DNA from: Penium margaritaceum
Lineage: Eukaryota > Streptophyta > Zygnematophyceae > Desmidiales > Peniaceae
Assembly (NCBI GenBank): GCA_023375785.1
Contig: SZWC01015219.1
Span: 19,574-69,698 of the forward strand
Direction of reading: 5' to 3'
DNA length: 50,125 nucleotides
Part shown: piece after piece, positions 21,323-32,452 of the stretch
Layout of the letters: each line of letters begins with the position of its first letter
Position numbering within the stretch: position 1 is the first letter of the stretch
The notes under the pieces: generated by a model
Databases searched by the model: none
What the model saw: the letters and a program-made list of their open reading frames with translations, nothing else
Told to the model about the DNA's origin: nothing
Position numbers and translations under genes: made by a program

Positions 21323-22190
21323 ACTGATGGATGGTCATCCTACCTACTAGGAGCTATGAGAAAGATACCACAATGTCCCGAGTGCTTGCTCGGGTGCGCT
21401 TAATTGCAAATGCTAGAGGTTTCTCGATGTATTGGCTTTTAAGTCCGATTTGCATGTCTTGCTTCTTGTGTCCAATGATTAGTACATGATCCATGCATGT
21501 GACCATTTGTAGTATCTAGCTCAATTTTTTGCATCTTTAGGTTCATGCAGTGTTGCGTTTGGATGCCTATGCATGGAATGATGGCCAAGACAGTGGTTTT
21601 GACCTGGTTTTAGGACAAAGTGACGCTGTCGCATACATCACCCGCCGTGCACCGTCACAACTATCTATGTTGTGTGCTTGGCACCTTTCATTTCTCTCTA
21701 TATAACTAAGATATTGGATTTCATGAGATTTTACACGTCTCCCAAGCCCAGCCCCTGTTGTTCCTTGTACATGCTTGTTTGCTAGTGCATCAGCTAACTA
21801 GACAATGTCGTCACATCAGCAATGGTAAGGCTAGGGATTTTGCCTCACTGCTACTGGACAATTTGATGGCCTGCTGCTCAATGGGAAGTAACTAGGCATC
21901 CTCATACAGCTTGAGGAGTTAAATGAGGACTAGCATGACTTTGCGTGGGTCAAAGTTGCTAGCTTTGCCATTGTACATGTGAAAAAATTAGGCGAAGTGG
22001 CAGCAAGGGTTCAAGAAGGCCGCGAAGCACTGGATGTTACCAGATAATTTGTCGTAGGTCCCAATGTACTGCGCGACGGTGTCAAGGTGGGGAAGGAGGG
22101 CGCACTGCACAAAAAGAAGCTCATTTTTCCATTGGTTACTACAGACATCATCAGAGAAGCGATGACCTCCATGATAGTAGCCTTGCATGC
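21323..22190. other. Unassigned sequence with dispersed repeat
   Basis: Follows the second primer site. 21,580-21,800 is related to 42,775-43,000 (see repeat entries). CTCTATATAAC at 21,697-21,707 is TATA-like. AAGTAACTAGGCATCCTCATAC near 21,887 resembles 17,123-17,145. No coding domain is recognised. Confidence 0.4.
21580..21800. repeat. Dispersed repeat, copy 1
   Basis: Shares CAGTGGTTTTGACCTGGTTT and downstream CGCCGTGCACCG-type sequence with 42,775-43,000, with many transitions between copies. It is possibly part of a solo LTR or another non-coding element. Confidence 0.55.
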
Positions 22191-22383
22191 CTCCAAATGC
22201 TCAAGAAGAGAATCCAGCAGATGTGTCTCATTCAGGGATGAAAGTCACACCTACACAGTGTCGTGCTGGTCCCACGCAGTCTACATTCCCACAGAGGGCC
22301 AGACGGCTGACATCCTCATCAAGTCCCTTGATGGAAAGCGGCACTCTCATCTCTGTGCGCGTCTTGGCCTTCTTGCTCTCTGA
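22190..22383 (+). pseudogene. RNase H tail of another copia element
   Basis: EGQTADILIKSLDGKRHSHL followed by CARLGL resembles the copia RNase H C-terminus (T-x-x-Q-x-A-D-x-L-T-K-x-L...H-x-x-x-x-x-x-L-G-L). No further upstream domains of this copy are seen. Confidence 0.55.
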
Positions 22384-23460
22384 CCTGCTTTCTTGCTTCG
22401 AGTCGTTCTCAGGCCGTCTCCTTCCGTTCCCCCCAGATGAGATGATGGCGCGGACAGAGGAAATTGCGCCCCTCTCCTTCCATGTCCCTCCGGAGTCGTT
22501 CCCCACATCTAAGGCGCTGGAACGACTGTGCAGATCCTTGGGGTCAGCGTCCTCTCCTTGCATCGGCCCGTTGCCCCTCTCTTCCGTTCCCCTCACATAT
22601 GGCGTTGGAACGAGTGAGGGGGGCACTTGGTGCCTCTCTCTGCCTTTGCGCTTCCTCTTTGCGTCTCCTGCCTCTTTTCCTGTGTTGTTTGGTGTCTTCT
22701 ACTCTCTAGATACCCTGTTGTTGTCTGCCGCTGCACCTTCTGCTCCATCTATTCCGGTGTGCCTCTACACACGCTATTCCTCTTCTTCCCACGCTACCGT
22801 CCACGCTTTGTGACAACTCCCCACTTGACTCCTTGACCACAGTCTCATCCTTCGAGGGAGGGTTTGCCATCTCCTTTCCTTCTACATCCACTCCCGCTTC
22901 ATTGCTCCTGGACACCTTCAACTTTTGTCCGCATTTCGGCCGAGTTCCACCCCTTTTCCTCTCGCCATCTTCGTTCCAGGGGGCCACTCCCCTCAGTTCT
23001 TCAAGTCTCCTCCACTCAAATTCTTGGCGTTCCACCTTTCCTATTGCGGTTACGGTGACATGGTGCTCAGCCGCCTATGTGCTGACCCAATGTCCATTGG
23101 GTCCTCTCTCAGCTGTGTTCGCCATCCGTCCCTTCACCGCCTACTTCCTTCCTGTAGAGGGGCCACTCTCTACCATTCCTCAATTACCCTGGCTTCTTCC
23201 TTCTACCGCTCCTTTTTCTATTCACATGCTAATCGGGAGGGGCGTGGCAGATAGCGGGGGCAGTGTTCCTTCCACCTTTCCTCCCATCCGCATTACCCCC
23301 TGTGGAAATAGTATGCACCTTGTCCACTGCCTACCTGGCTAGCCACACATACAGAGAAGGCATGCACTGCTCTATGGAGTACGGCCCCTTGGTCTATTCT
23401 GAGATAGGTCAAGAATGCATTACCCATAATGGGTATGTCCCCTGTGGCTCATCATAGGCA
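22384..23460. other. Unassigned sequence, Ser/Pro-rich open frames
   Basis: Several open frames on both strands (for example 22,833-23,342 plus, 22,706-23,035 minus) are rich in Ser/Pro or Arg/Gly/Glu, with no motif I recognise. The minus readings at 22,228-22,626 and 22,706-23,035 are hydrophilic and could be a remnant of an unknown transposon protein. CATTACCCATAATGGGTATG at about 23,418 is a small inverted repeat. Confidence 0.35.
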
Positions 23461-23464
23461 CCAT

Positions 23465-23545
23465 ACCTTTTTGGCTTGGTTGAATAGGCACCGGAGTCTC
23501 AAACGGGAGGTCGTGGGTTCAAACTTCGCGATGGCCGCAATTTTC
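23465..23545 (+). mobile_element. Possible tRNA-derived SINE head
   Basis: TGGCTTGGTTGA (23,472-23,483) resembles a pol III A box and GGTTCAAACTTC (23,516-23,527) a B box, spaced as in tRNA genes. The intervening GGCACCGGAGTCTCAAACGG with GGTCGTGG has a tRNA-like layout. Stem pairing is poor, so it is not a functional tRNA. No A-rich tail or target duplication was identified. Confidence 0.4.
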
Positions 23546-24232
23546 TTTGTGGCCAAAACTGGGACAAGAAGCTTCTAGGAATCTTACTAGAGCCTACCTT
23601 GAGGATGACACTTGGTGGTCCAAGGACGCGCCAAGTAGGAATGTAGCTTGAGGTTGGCTCCATTGGAGCCACTTCAAGCAGAAGCTTAAGCAAAGCTCTG
23701 CAAGTATAGAAGCCTGTACCTTGCATGCATCCATTTACAGTTCTTGCCTTTGAGACTCCTCACAGAGTGTCCAACCAAAGGTAGACACTAAAGACCAACA
23801 TGCGGACTTCGTGAGGTTGCAAACCAAACAAACCTTAAGTGTAAATCCCTCGTTCGAGGGTGATATGTTATCTTGGTTGCAATACCAAGAGCGGTTGGCG
23901 GCCTCCCATGTCGAAACCCGTTTTCTAGACCGTTGCTATCCAGCGCATTGACAAAGGGTTATGGGCCCACACTTCTGGTTCTAAGGCACGCTTCCAAGAC
24001 CGACTAAGCACGTGGTCTTGTAGGGCACACTGGTACAACAGGGAAACGACCATCGGACGGCTCCATCTGCTCCATCGGCTCCATCGCCTCCTTCAGGTAG
24101 GGTGTGCGCACGTTGCGGACTAGGGGACGAGGAACAGCTCTGTCCATGTTTCACATGACCCTCGAGCCCCAACGGGACTAGGCTTTACCCCTTTTTACAA
24201 GGTGGTACGACACCGAGTCCGTTCTCTCTCAC
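23546..24232. other. Unassigned sequence upstream of element E
   Basis: No coding domain is seen. Small inverted repeats occur at 23,653-23,667 (GGCTCCATTGGAGCC) and 23,847-23,860 (CCCTCGTTCGAGGG). The region should contain the 5' LTR and primer site of element E. TGGTACGACACC at about 24,203 is a weak (8 of 12) match to the primer consensus. Confidence 0.4.
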
Positions 24233-25125
24233 GATGGCACCATCGCCTTAGGCGATCATCAGCGGGAGGGGTATGCAACGGAACCAACTACACCTTTGAC
24301 AACAGTCGCAATCAGCAGCCTCATCAGCCTCATCGGTCTCAACGAAGCAGAGTAGGAGCGAAGCGGAGAAGACGAGCAACCGAAAGAAATGATAGATCTG
24401 ACTCAAGCCCGCCTTGAGGCGGGTATGTCCAAATTCACAGGGACAGGTTTTCCCTTGTAGAAATGGTAGTTTGAAATTGTCATGAACGTGCTTGGCTACC
24501 TCGACATCCTAAAAGGGACCAAGACAGCACCCATCGATGAGCTGGTGACGACGTATGCGGCTGACCTTGTAGCATGGATGATGAAGAACAACATGGCTCT
24601 TGCCATTCTTATGACGTCCATCAATGAGACTCAACACTCCCACATTATAGGATGCACATTGGCTGCCGAGGCCTACGCAAAGCTCTCACGCGTGCATCAA
24701 TCAAACGCCCTAGCAAATCGACTCTTCATCTTCCAAAGGTTGATGTCGATGAGGGTGAGCGAAGGAGAATCGATACTCGCATTTTTACAGTCATTTGACA
24801 ACGTGCTACAAGAGGTCCAGCAAATGGAATGGAATCTCGACTCCAACATGCGTGCCATGATGGGGGTGCTTGATCACCGTATTTGGCGGTTGGAAGGAGG
24901 CAGATCTGACGCAACGAGTCCATGCAACGCAGTGGCAGTGAGGCAAACATCTCAGCCTATGCCTCTTGCTTCGATGGACATGGTGCAAGATCTCGCTCTA
25001 GTCAAGGCAACAGCGAAAGCTGTGGCGGTGGAGGGAAAGGCAATGGTGGCGAGAAGAGTTCCAAGAAGCCTGGCAACTGTCACAACTGTGGCAAGGCTGG
25101 GCACTGGGCTAGGGACTGATTTAGT
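24233..25125 (+). pseudogene. Gag of element E (copia, different lineage)
   Basis: After MIDLTQARLEAGMSKFTGTG the frame reads through a typical Gag N-terminus (FPL-stop-KW-stop-FEIVMNVLGYLDILKG), with two TAGs where Trp/Gln are expected. Helical capsid blocks follow (AWMMKNNMALAIL, AYAKLSRVHQSNALANRLFI, ESILAFLQSFDNVLQEVQ). A shift near 24,920 leads to CHNCGKAGHWARD, a CCHC knuckle whose last Cys codon has become TGA. Its sequence differs clearly from the gags of C and F. Confidence 0.85.
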
Positions 25126-25640
25126 CCCAAGAAAGAAGGCGGGAACAGAGGTGGAAAGAAGAAGAAGGAGCTCACCAACATGATGGCTAGGGGGCTGTCC
25201 ATGAAGGGGGCAGCGATCCTTGGGCCCCGGGCTTTCGCCCTTCACTCATGCACCAACCACCACTCATCAAAAGAAAAGTGCGGATTTGTCTCCATGGCCG
25301 AATCTGTCATGCGCATCAAGTGTGCAATCGGTAGCGTCGTCCAAGCCATGGGCAAAGGGGACAAGGTGATAAAGTTTCACGTGAACGGTGCACAGAATGC
25401 AGTGAATCTTCAAAAGGTGGTATACATGCCTTCCTTTGTAGCCAACTTGTTGTCAGTCTCACAAATCACCGACAACATGACAATGGTCTTCACCAACAAG
25501 GAAGTCGTTGCCCTAAAAAATGAGGACATCCAGATTTTATATACCAAAGACGATCTCATGCTTCAAGTTCCAAGAGTCAAAGGCGTCTACGTGGTTCAAA
25601 CCAAAAGTCACCAAGGTGTCGGATGAGGGACTTGCATGTG
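25126..25640 (+). pseudogene. Protease region of element E
   Basis: FALHSCTNHH stands where L-D-S-G-C-T-N-H-M is expected: Asp is His and Gly is missing, so the protease is dead. The rest of the fold is recognisable: VVYMPSFVANLLSVSQIT is the family block, and YVVQTKS precedes the GAG-pre-integrase domain. A frame change near 25,600 follows. Confidence 0.8.
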
Positions 25641-26720
25641 CTACCAAGACAGTGGCACCGGAGCCAAAGGATGCACCACCGGCGACCGTTGCGGCTGCCA
25701 CATCAACCAAGGACACTGATGCTGAGCTGTGGCACCGGCAATTTGGGCACGTGGCCAACAGCATGTTGCAGAAGATGCAGGAGCAAGAGGTAGTCCGCAG
25801 AATGGAAGGGTGCACCATGAAACATGGCAAAGGGTGTACATTGTGTGAACCATGCCTCCAAGCGAAGGCAAAGAAGAAGTTGTTTGGGAGAGGAGGTCAA
25901 CAAGCAGAGCATGTCTTGGATCTGATACACAGTGACGTGTGTGGATCCTTCCACACACTGTCTAAAAAAGGAAACAAGTTCTTCTTGACCTTCATTGACA
26001 ACCATAGCCGCAAGTTGTGGATCGACTTCCTCAAAACAAAGGGAGAGGTCAAGGAGAAGCTCCTCGAGTTCGTCGCCATGGTGGAGCGGCAAACGTCCAA
26101 GAAAGTGAAGACGCTCCGAAGTGACAACGGGGGTGAGTAGGAGGCATGTAAGCCTTGGCTCAAGCAGCATGGAATCCGCTACGAGAAAACCATTCCTTAC
26201 AACCCTCAAAGCAATGGCGTTGCCGAGAGGATGAACCAGACCCTGCTCGGCATGGTGCGAAGCATGCTCTTTGACGCCAAGCTCCCACCTCGCTTTTGGG
26301 CTAAAGCAACAACAACGGCTTGCTACCTCTTGAACCTCACACCAGCGACCGCCTTGCAAAAGCATGGAAAGGAGCAGGACAAGTAACTGAAGACCCCACA
26401 GAAAGCATGGTCAGGAAAGAAACCCAGCGCATCTCATCTAAAGTTGTTTGGGTCAACTGCATGGGTGAAGATAAAGTTAGGAGAAGGTGGAGGCAAGCTG
26501 GACGCACGTTCCATGAAGTGTGTCATGGTTGGGTACGACACATCACACAAAGCCTATCAGCTTTGGGACCAGGCAGCAGGCAAGCTCGTAAGGAGCCGCG
26601 ACGTCGTGTTTGACGAACGCACCCTTGAAAAGGGAGAGTTTCTGGACCCGAACCTCATCCCCAAAGCGGGAGAGTGGATAGTGGTGCTTGAGTTCGGAGA
26701 CCAAGCACCCAACAACTAGC
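25641..26720 (+). pseudogene. GAG-pre-integrase and integrase of element E
   Basis: ELWHRQFGHVANSMLQKM, CTLCEPCLQAKAKKK (zinc site), LIHSDVCGSFH (first Asp), KTLRSDNGGE (second Asp) and NPQSNGVAERMNQTLLGM (catalytic Glu kept) form the integrase core in order. A TAG (26,138-26,140) directly follows GGE. The C-terminal part (SMKCVMVGYDTSHKAYQLWD, SRDVVFDERT) is in another frame from about 26,440. All three catalytic residues survive, but stops and shifts make it a pseudogene. Confidence 0.9.
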
Positions 26721-27490
26721 TCGATTTGCTAGTAGGTGGTGGGAATGAGAGAGTAGCTGTTGAGGATGACGCATCATCTGACATGGACGCGAATACCGAG
26801 GTGTCCAAGGCTTCCGAGTCTGACTTGGAGCCTGACCACTCTTCTGAAGACAACGACGACGACAAATCACCACCTGTGGAAGCACCAGCACCAAAACAAG
26901 AAGCAGCACCAGCACTCCGGCGCAGTTTGCGACCAAAGAAAGCACCTTTGCAGTATGAGGATGATTGGACCGGCCTTAGCTGGTTGTGCATGGCTCGCGG
27001 AGAGCCATCCACAGTGGTTGAGGCAATGAATGGCCCAGATGCGACCAAGTGGAAGGAGGCAGTGGACAGTGAGCTTGTGTCCATTGTCGAGAACGGCACG
27101 TGGGTACTGGTGGATGGACCCGACAAGGCCCACATGGTGGGATCCAAATGGGTCCTCCGAGTGAGGAAGAAGCAAGACGGCAGCATCAAAAAGTTCAAGG
27201 CAAGGGTAGTGGCTAAGGGGTTCTCTCAACGCCCGGGCTCCAAGTGCGATGAGACGTTCTCGCCCGTCGTGACCTTTGCCTCCATCCGCTCTCTCCTTGG
27301 AATTGTAGCCGCAAAGAACCTAGAGATACACCAGATGAACGTCAAGACAGCTTTTCTTTGTGGGAAGTTTGACAAGGAAGTGCTGATTGAGGTGCCCGAA
27401 GGAGTCAAAGCTCCCAAGGGCAAGGTGTGCAAGTTGGTGAAAGCGCTCTACGGGCTGAAACAGGCCCCAAGGATGTGGTACAAAGACATG
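26721..27490 (+). pseudogene. Truncated RT of element E
   Basis: An acidic linker (DDASSDMDANTEVSKASESD) precedes RT blocks WKEAVDSELVSIVENGTWVL, GSKWVLRVRKKQDGSIKKFK, KARVVAKGFSQRPG, FSPVVTFASIRSLL, HQMNVKTAFLCGKFDKEVLI and KALYGLKQAPRMWYKDMD. The frame is intact from 26,726, but homology stops at about 27,490, before YVDD, where antisense sequence of element C begins. RNase H and 3' LTR are absent. Confidence 0.92.
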
Positions 27491-27496
27491 GACAGT

Positions 27497-27783
27497 GGAT
27501 GCGACTGAGGCGGCTGGCCCGGAGGGACCAATGGACGCGACTGGGGCTGCAAGTCCAGAGGGGCCAGCAGACGCGACTGAGGCCACCGGGCCGGAGGGGC
27601 TAGCGGGCACGAATGGGACCACCGGCCCAGAGGGACCTGTGGATACAACTGGGGCGGCTGGCCCGGGAGGACCAGTGGACACGACTGGGATCGCCGGCCC
27701 GAAGGGACCGGTGGATGCGACTGGGACTGTCAGCCCAGAGGGACCGGTTGGCACGACTGGGGCTGCTGGCCTGGAGGGAGTAA
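27497..27783 (-). repeat. 36-bp minisatellite in integrase-RT linker of C
   Basis: About eight imperfect 36-bp units (12 codons) read on the element strand as Gly-Pro-Ser/Phe-Gly-Pro-rich peptides such as GPSGPAAPVVST. The antisense strand is also open, reading GPEGPADATGAA-like units. It sits between integrase and RT, the same place as the longer array in F. Confidence 0.85.
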
Positions 27784-28628
27784 GTGATGTGCCACCTGGA
27801 AGTGGTAGGACGGAGGACGGACTCACCACTCTCCCACGCGATGGGAGGGACACCGACGAGCTGGAGCGAACGAGATCGCGTGGACACCGTTCCACAAAGA
27901 AGAGGGCATCGCGGGACTCGACGATGCCATGTCGGGAGGGATCCCAGAAGCGCCAAGCCTTTGACTGATGAGAGACACTGAGAAAGGTGCAAGGACACCT
28001 GCAGGGGGCGAGCTTGCCATCCTGTTGTGGGACGGGCAGCCACACAATGGCGACGTAGCCCGAGACGCGTGTAGGGCAGAGATCGGCTCGCTGACTGCAC
28101 CAGTGCTGGTACGGCGTGGACTAGCGGGGAAGGGGTCAGTGAGGAATCCGGTTCCATACCCATGTCATGTAGGCCATGGCTTCAAAATAGAAGCCACCGG
28201 AGAGGCTAGACTCAACCCGCATGGTGCGGACGTCATCGGCTATGGTACGGTTCCACCACTCCGAGACGTCGTTCTGGGCGGCGTGTAGAGCGCAGACGTC
28301 TCGTGGTGTATACCGCGGGAGGTGAGAAAAGTCGTGGTCTCGTCCATGTTCTCACCACCGCGATCGGAGCAAAGCGACGAAGGGAGCGACCATACTCGCG
28401 CTCTGCAAGGACAAGCCAGTCCTGAATGGCACGGGTGACATCTCTCTTCTTCCAAAGGCAGAACACCCAGCGGTAGTACCAGTAGTCGTCAGCGAGGGTG
28501 AGGACATAACGACCATGCTCTCCGACGGACTCGGTAGGGAGAGGATCCATGACATCGCAATGGACCAGGTCGAGAGGGGCGGATGTACGGGAGGAGGACA
28601 GGGGGTATGTGGACTGGTGCATCTTGCC
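27784..28628 (-). pseudogene. Integrase of element C
   Basis: HQSTYPLSSSRTSAPLDLVH-C-D starts the core, with first Asp in DVMDPLPTESVG. LTLADDYWYYRWVFCLWKK follows, then a frameshift into CSDRGGENMDETTTF (second Asp kept). The Glu codon is kept (NDVSEWWNRT near 28,250). The C-terminus includes CTFLSVSHQSKAWRFWDPSR and ESRDALFF. Stops and one frameshift disable it. Confidence 0.88.
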
Positions 28629-29420
28629 CTAAACACAATCAACGTACTCCATGGGACACGGCAAGGGAAAACTCTCGGAGTCAAGGGCCTTGGCCAGCTG
28701 GGTGCAGAGTATGCTGTCGACGGCTGCAAAGTGAACGTGGCAAAGACGGCAGTGCAAGGGGAGGGTGTGCTGTGGGGAGAGCGTGATGGTGATGAACACA
28801 TGACTTGTGGCGGCCGACGAGGAGGGGAGAGAAGGAGAGGAGGACAGACGAGGTGCGTGCCACAAGTTGCCACAGGCGGTGGCGTGCAAGACGACAAGAC
28901 CGGACGGACGCAATGACACAGTTCCAACACCACGTGAGGGCACAACGTCCATGCTTATGCAGTCAAGGGCAGTAACGGACAGAAGGCTGAGCTCAAGACC
29001 GGGGACGAAGAGGACATCGGTCAAGAAGATATCACCGGCGGGACCACGGAAACGAACAACGCCCACAACGCAGACAGGTAAGACCTGGCCGGAGCCCGTC
29101 CGGATCCCGGATACATCGGCAACAGGACCAAGCATACTGAAGGCCTCACAAAAGGCCGTCATGTGATGCGTGGCTCCGGAGTCGATGATCCAGGTCTCGG
29201 CAAGGTCCTGAACCAGTGTTGCCAGATCACTGACAGTCACATGGCAGCAAGCGAGGGACGCGGACGTAGTGGAAAGGGGCGCAAACTGAGATTGCCAATC
29301 ATCAAACCACGCGATGTCGTCACGAAAGGAGAGCACAGAAGTGGCATAGACTAACGGCGATGGCGAGACAGATGAGGAAGTAGGACACGACCACAACTCA
29401 AGCTTAGTCATGCAGGGCAA
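28629..29420 (-). pseudogene. Protease and GAG-pre-integrase of element C
   Basis: One 263-codon open frame. ETWIIDSGATHHMT is an intact aspartic protease motif; VLFVPGLELSLLSVTALD is the family block. LPLHCRLCHVHFAAVDS and CPMEYVDCV are the GAG-pre-integrase zinc-site region. It stops at a TAG (28,629-28,631) where element F has CAG (Gln) in CAQGKM, so the natural frame continued into integrase. Confidence 0.92.
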
Positions 29421-29840
29421 GGTAGACGAGTAGGAGGTGACGCAACTCGCACTTCCTTGGGAGGGAGGGCAAGGCAGGCCAAGCTAAAGCACAATGAACT
29501 ACTCCACCTGATGCTTGTGTATGGACGGCCCGGTAGTGTAGACGGAGTGATGGCGCCGGAGCACAGGTAGAGGAAGGACTGCCCCAGTGAAGGGAACGGG
29601 GGCGCCGACGGCTGCGAATGATACTGCTGACGAACTGGCATCGGCAGGATCGGTGTCGCGGTCAGAGGAGTGAAGCTGTTGGACAGGGTCAAGGCGTTGG
29701 GGACGACGATAGCTACGGTGGCAGAGGCGAGACGGCGTTCCCGCTGGCGACGCATGGTGGCGATAACGTGCACCTCGTCCGTTGGCAGCGGGCACGTGTA
29801 CCACCCGTGCCCTGGCTGGCCACAGTTGTGGCACACCGAT
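29408..29840 (-). pseudogene. Gag zinc-knuckle region of element C
   Basis: CHNCGQPGHGWYTC is a complete CCHC knuckle (C-x2-C-x4-H-x4-C). It is followed by a basic segment (RRQRERRLA) and a Ser/Pro-rich tail. Upstream, a Gln-rich run is broken by two TAGs (QQ-stop-QY-stop-QR). Confidence 0.9.
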
Positions 29841-31106
29841 CCACTACTGGACCCAGTCGACCGCTGCTAATACTGCTACTGTTGACCCTTGCCCTTCTTA
29901 CCCTGATGTTTTTTCTTCCCCGGTGACAAGGAGCTGGTGGAGGTACCGGCTGCGGGGGAAGCGACGACCACGGAAGCAACGGTAGGGGATGCGAGGGTCT
30001 CTGTGCGCTAGAGACGGGACTCCAGGTGAGCTTCCTCAATCCTGAGGAAGAGCTCATATGCCCAGGGCATGAGGGTGCCTTGGGCCGCCATGGTGGAGAG
30101 GACGTCCTGGGAGTAGTGGACGAAGACGTCCGCGTACGCGCCGATTGCACCACGCTTGATGGTGAGGAGCGCGGCCAGAGGGGGTGGAGCAGAGGTGCCT
30201 AGGCGACGGAGGATGTCCTCAGCCCTCTGCCAGTATTCAGTAACTGTCTCGGTCTCCCCCATGTGCAGGGAGTTGAACTCCCGTCACAGACGGCAGGTCT
30301 CAATGTCGCTAGACAGGCAATGGGGGTGAGTAAGAACGTGCCACGCGGCTGCAGGGTCTTGGATGCCGCCAGTGGTGAAGTCGCCGAGAAAAGGCTCTCG
30401 GGCCACGTGGGAGGCCAGAGGAGAGACGGGGACAAGGGCGCGTACGGTACGACCGGCGTCATATAGCTGGTCGGCCTACGTGGAGTCATAGAGGAGGGTG
30501 TAGTATGCCCACAGACCCTCACCCTACGCCTAGATGCAAAAGTTGAGCTCCCAGCTTCGGAACTGCTCGCCGGCCTTAAGCGGCCGGGGCGGCGTCTCAA
30601 AGTCCTTTTGCCTGCGGCCGGCGCCCAGAGTGGGGCCAAGGACGGAGGTCACTATCTGCCACTGGCGTTGAGTCTCTAGTTGCGCCAGGTAATGCATGGT
30701 AGCAAACATAGCGGGGTTGGCGTGCCCAGGAGGAATGAACGACGGTGGAGCACTGGTGGCCGTCTGTGAGGCTAGTGGTTGTAGTGCTACAAACTGTTGC
30801 GTCAAGGCGGTGAGCTGTTGCTGAATGGCAGCTAAGGGATCAGGGGTGTCGGTGACGATGCCTGTTGGCTGTTGCTGCTGCTGCTGCTTTTGCTGCCGCT
30901 GCTGCTACTACTGCTACTGCTGCTGTTGCTACTATTGTTCTAGTTGCAGTTGCTACAGTTCTTGGTCCTACTACTGCCGTTGCTGCTGTTGCTGTTGTTG
31001 TTGCTACAGCTCTTGTAACTACTACAAGAAAAGGGAAGGGGGGGTAATCCTCGCTGGGGGTCCCCCCAACGGAGGAGGACCCTTCTCCACTGAGGTTGTT
31101 AGCCAT
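29841..31106 (-). pseudogene. Gag body of element C
   Basis: The likely start is ATG at 31,104-31,106, giving MANNLSGEGSSSVGGTP, matched by MAYSPGKEGSSSVGGTP in F. A CAG-rich stretch follows, then LAAIQQQLTALTQQFVALQP, RQWQIVTSVLGPTLGAGRRQ, EQFRSWELNF, METE-like MGETETVTEYWQRAEDILRR and ALLTIKRGAIGAYADVFVHY. TAGs at 30,530-30,532 and 30,524-30,526 replace Trp and Gln of F, and 30,476-30,478 replaces Gln. A frame change lies in the CAG tract. Confidence 0.85.
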
Positions 31107-32385
31107 GGTTTTGGTGCCCCCTCTCTTTGGTTTTTTTTTGTGTTTTATGTACTGCTGAGTGACATCAGCCTAGGACAGCTGGCATCAGCAGCTGCTGCAA
31201 CGTAATCTGCTGCTGCTGCTGCTATAAAGTTTTGTCCCCCCCTTCTGTCCCCTTTTTTTGTTGTTGATGATGTCAGCAATGACATCAGTACTGACGTCAG
31301 AGGCTCGATGCTGACATCAGTAGCGGTTGTGGTTAGAGTCACAGCTGCACAACTACACCGGTTGCTATTGTTGATGCCGCTGCTGCTGCTGTTGCTACTG
31401 ATGCCGCTACATGTCGCTGCTGCTGCTGCTACAGCTACGGTTGTAGCTGCTACTGGTATTGTTGATGTCATTGTTGTGGCAACAGCAACTGCTGCTGTTG
31501 CTGCTATTGTAACAGTTGCTGCTACTGCAATAGTTACTGCCGCTCTTGCGACTCCATCTGCTGCGGCTGCTATGACAGTAGCAACTGTTGCTGCTACTGC
31601 TACTACTGTTGTAGTTTTTGCTGTTACTGTTGTTGTTGTAGCTGTTGTTGCTGCTGCTCCAGCTGCTACGTGCTACTACTGTTGCTACTACAACTGCTGC
31701 GTGGTGTTGCGGCTGCCGTGGCTACTGCAACAGCTATGGCAGCTGCTGCTAGGGTGGGGGATTTTTTTTGCTACTTATCTTTACATATACTTTTTCTCTT
31801 TTCATATGGCACAACGAGCCTTGCTGCTCGTTGTGGGCAATGGGCTTTGAGTTGCAAGCTTGCTGCTCGCTGCCAGCAGCTAGCTCCTCGCAATGAGCAA
31901 CGAGCTCGCTACTTGTAGCCCGCTGCTTGCGGCAAGCTGCGGGCTACGAGCAGCAGTTGTCGCTCCTAGCTGCTGCCGGCTACTGCTCGCTGTTATTGGT
32001 GCTAGAGCCAGCTGCTTCTGCTGCTTGCTACTGCTTGTTGTTGTAGCTGATGCAGCTTGCTACTGCTGCTGCTCACTGCTGCTGCGGCTCGCTACCGTTG
32101 CTGCTGTTGCTGCTACTGCAAGCTACTACTACTTGCCGCCGCTGCTGCTTGGTGCTGCGGGCTGCTCTTGCTGCTTCTAGCTACTATGAGTTGCTACTAT
32201 TGTCGGCTGCTACTATTATTACAAGTTGGTGTGAGCTGTTGCTGCTGTCGGTTGCTACTACTGCACGCAGCTGCTGCTGGCTGCTGCTGCCACTGCTCAC
32301 ACTAGTTGTCTGCCGCTGTTGTTGCTGCAGGCTGCTGCTGCTGCTCGCTGGTGTCACTCACTGCAACTGGATGACGTTGCCACGT
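30858..32385 (-). repeat. CAG-rich tract of element C (gag N-terminus and leader)
   Basis: On the element strand this is long, imperfect (CAG)n with TAG, CAA and AAC interruptions, seen as CTG/CTA/TTG on the plus strand. The part below 31,030 is inside gag; 31,180-32,385 is upstream of the gag ATG. Most interruptions differ from CAG by transitions. 31,800-32,020 has repeats of GCTCGCTGC-type words that also occur in F. Confidence 0.88.
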
Positions 32386-32452
32386 GCGTCGTTGCCTTTA
32401 GTTGTCCGACGTGGCCTGCCGCTCACCTCCTCGCGTCAAGCGTAGGCGTCCA

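Noticed and set aside
22228..23035. Host gene on the minus strand (Arg/Glu/Gly-rich frames)
   Set aside because: No recognisable domain, two short frames with stops between, and transposon remnants on both sides. Left as unassigned.
23465..23545. Functional tRNA gene
   Set aside because: Boxes are present but the acceptor and anticodon stems do not pair well.
27320..28045. 241-codon minus ORF as a novel gene
   Set aside because: It fuses C's integrase tail and Gly-Pro linker to antisense of E's RT across the 27,490 junction.
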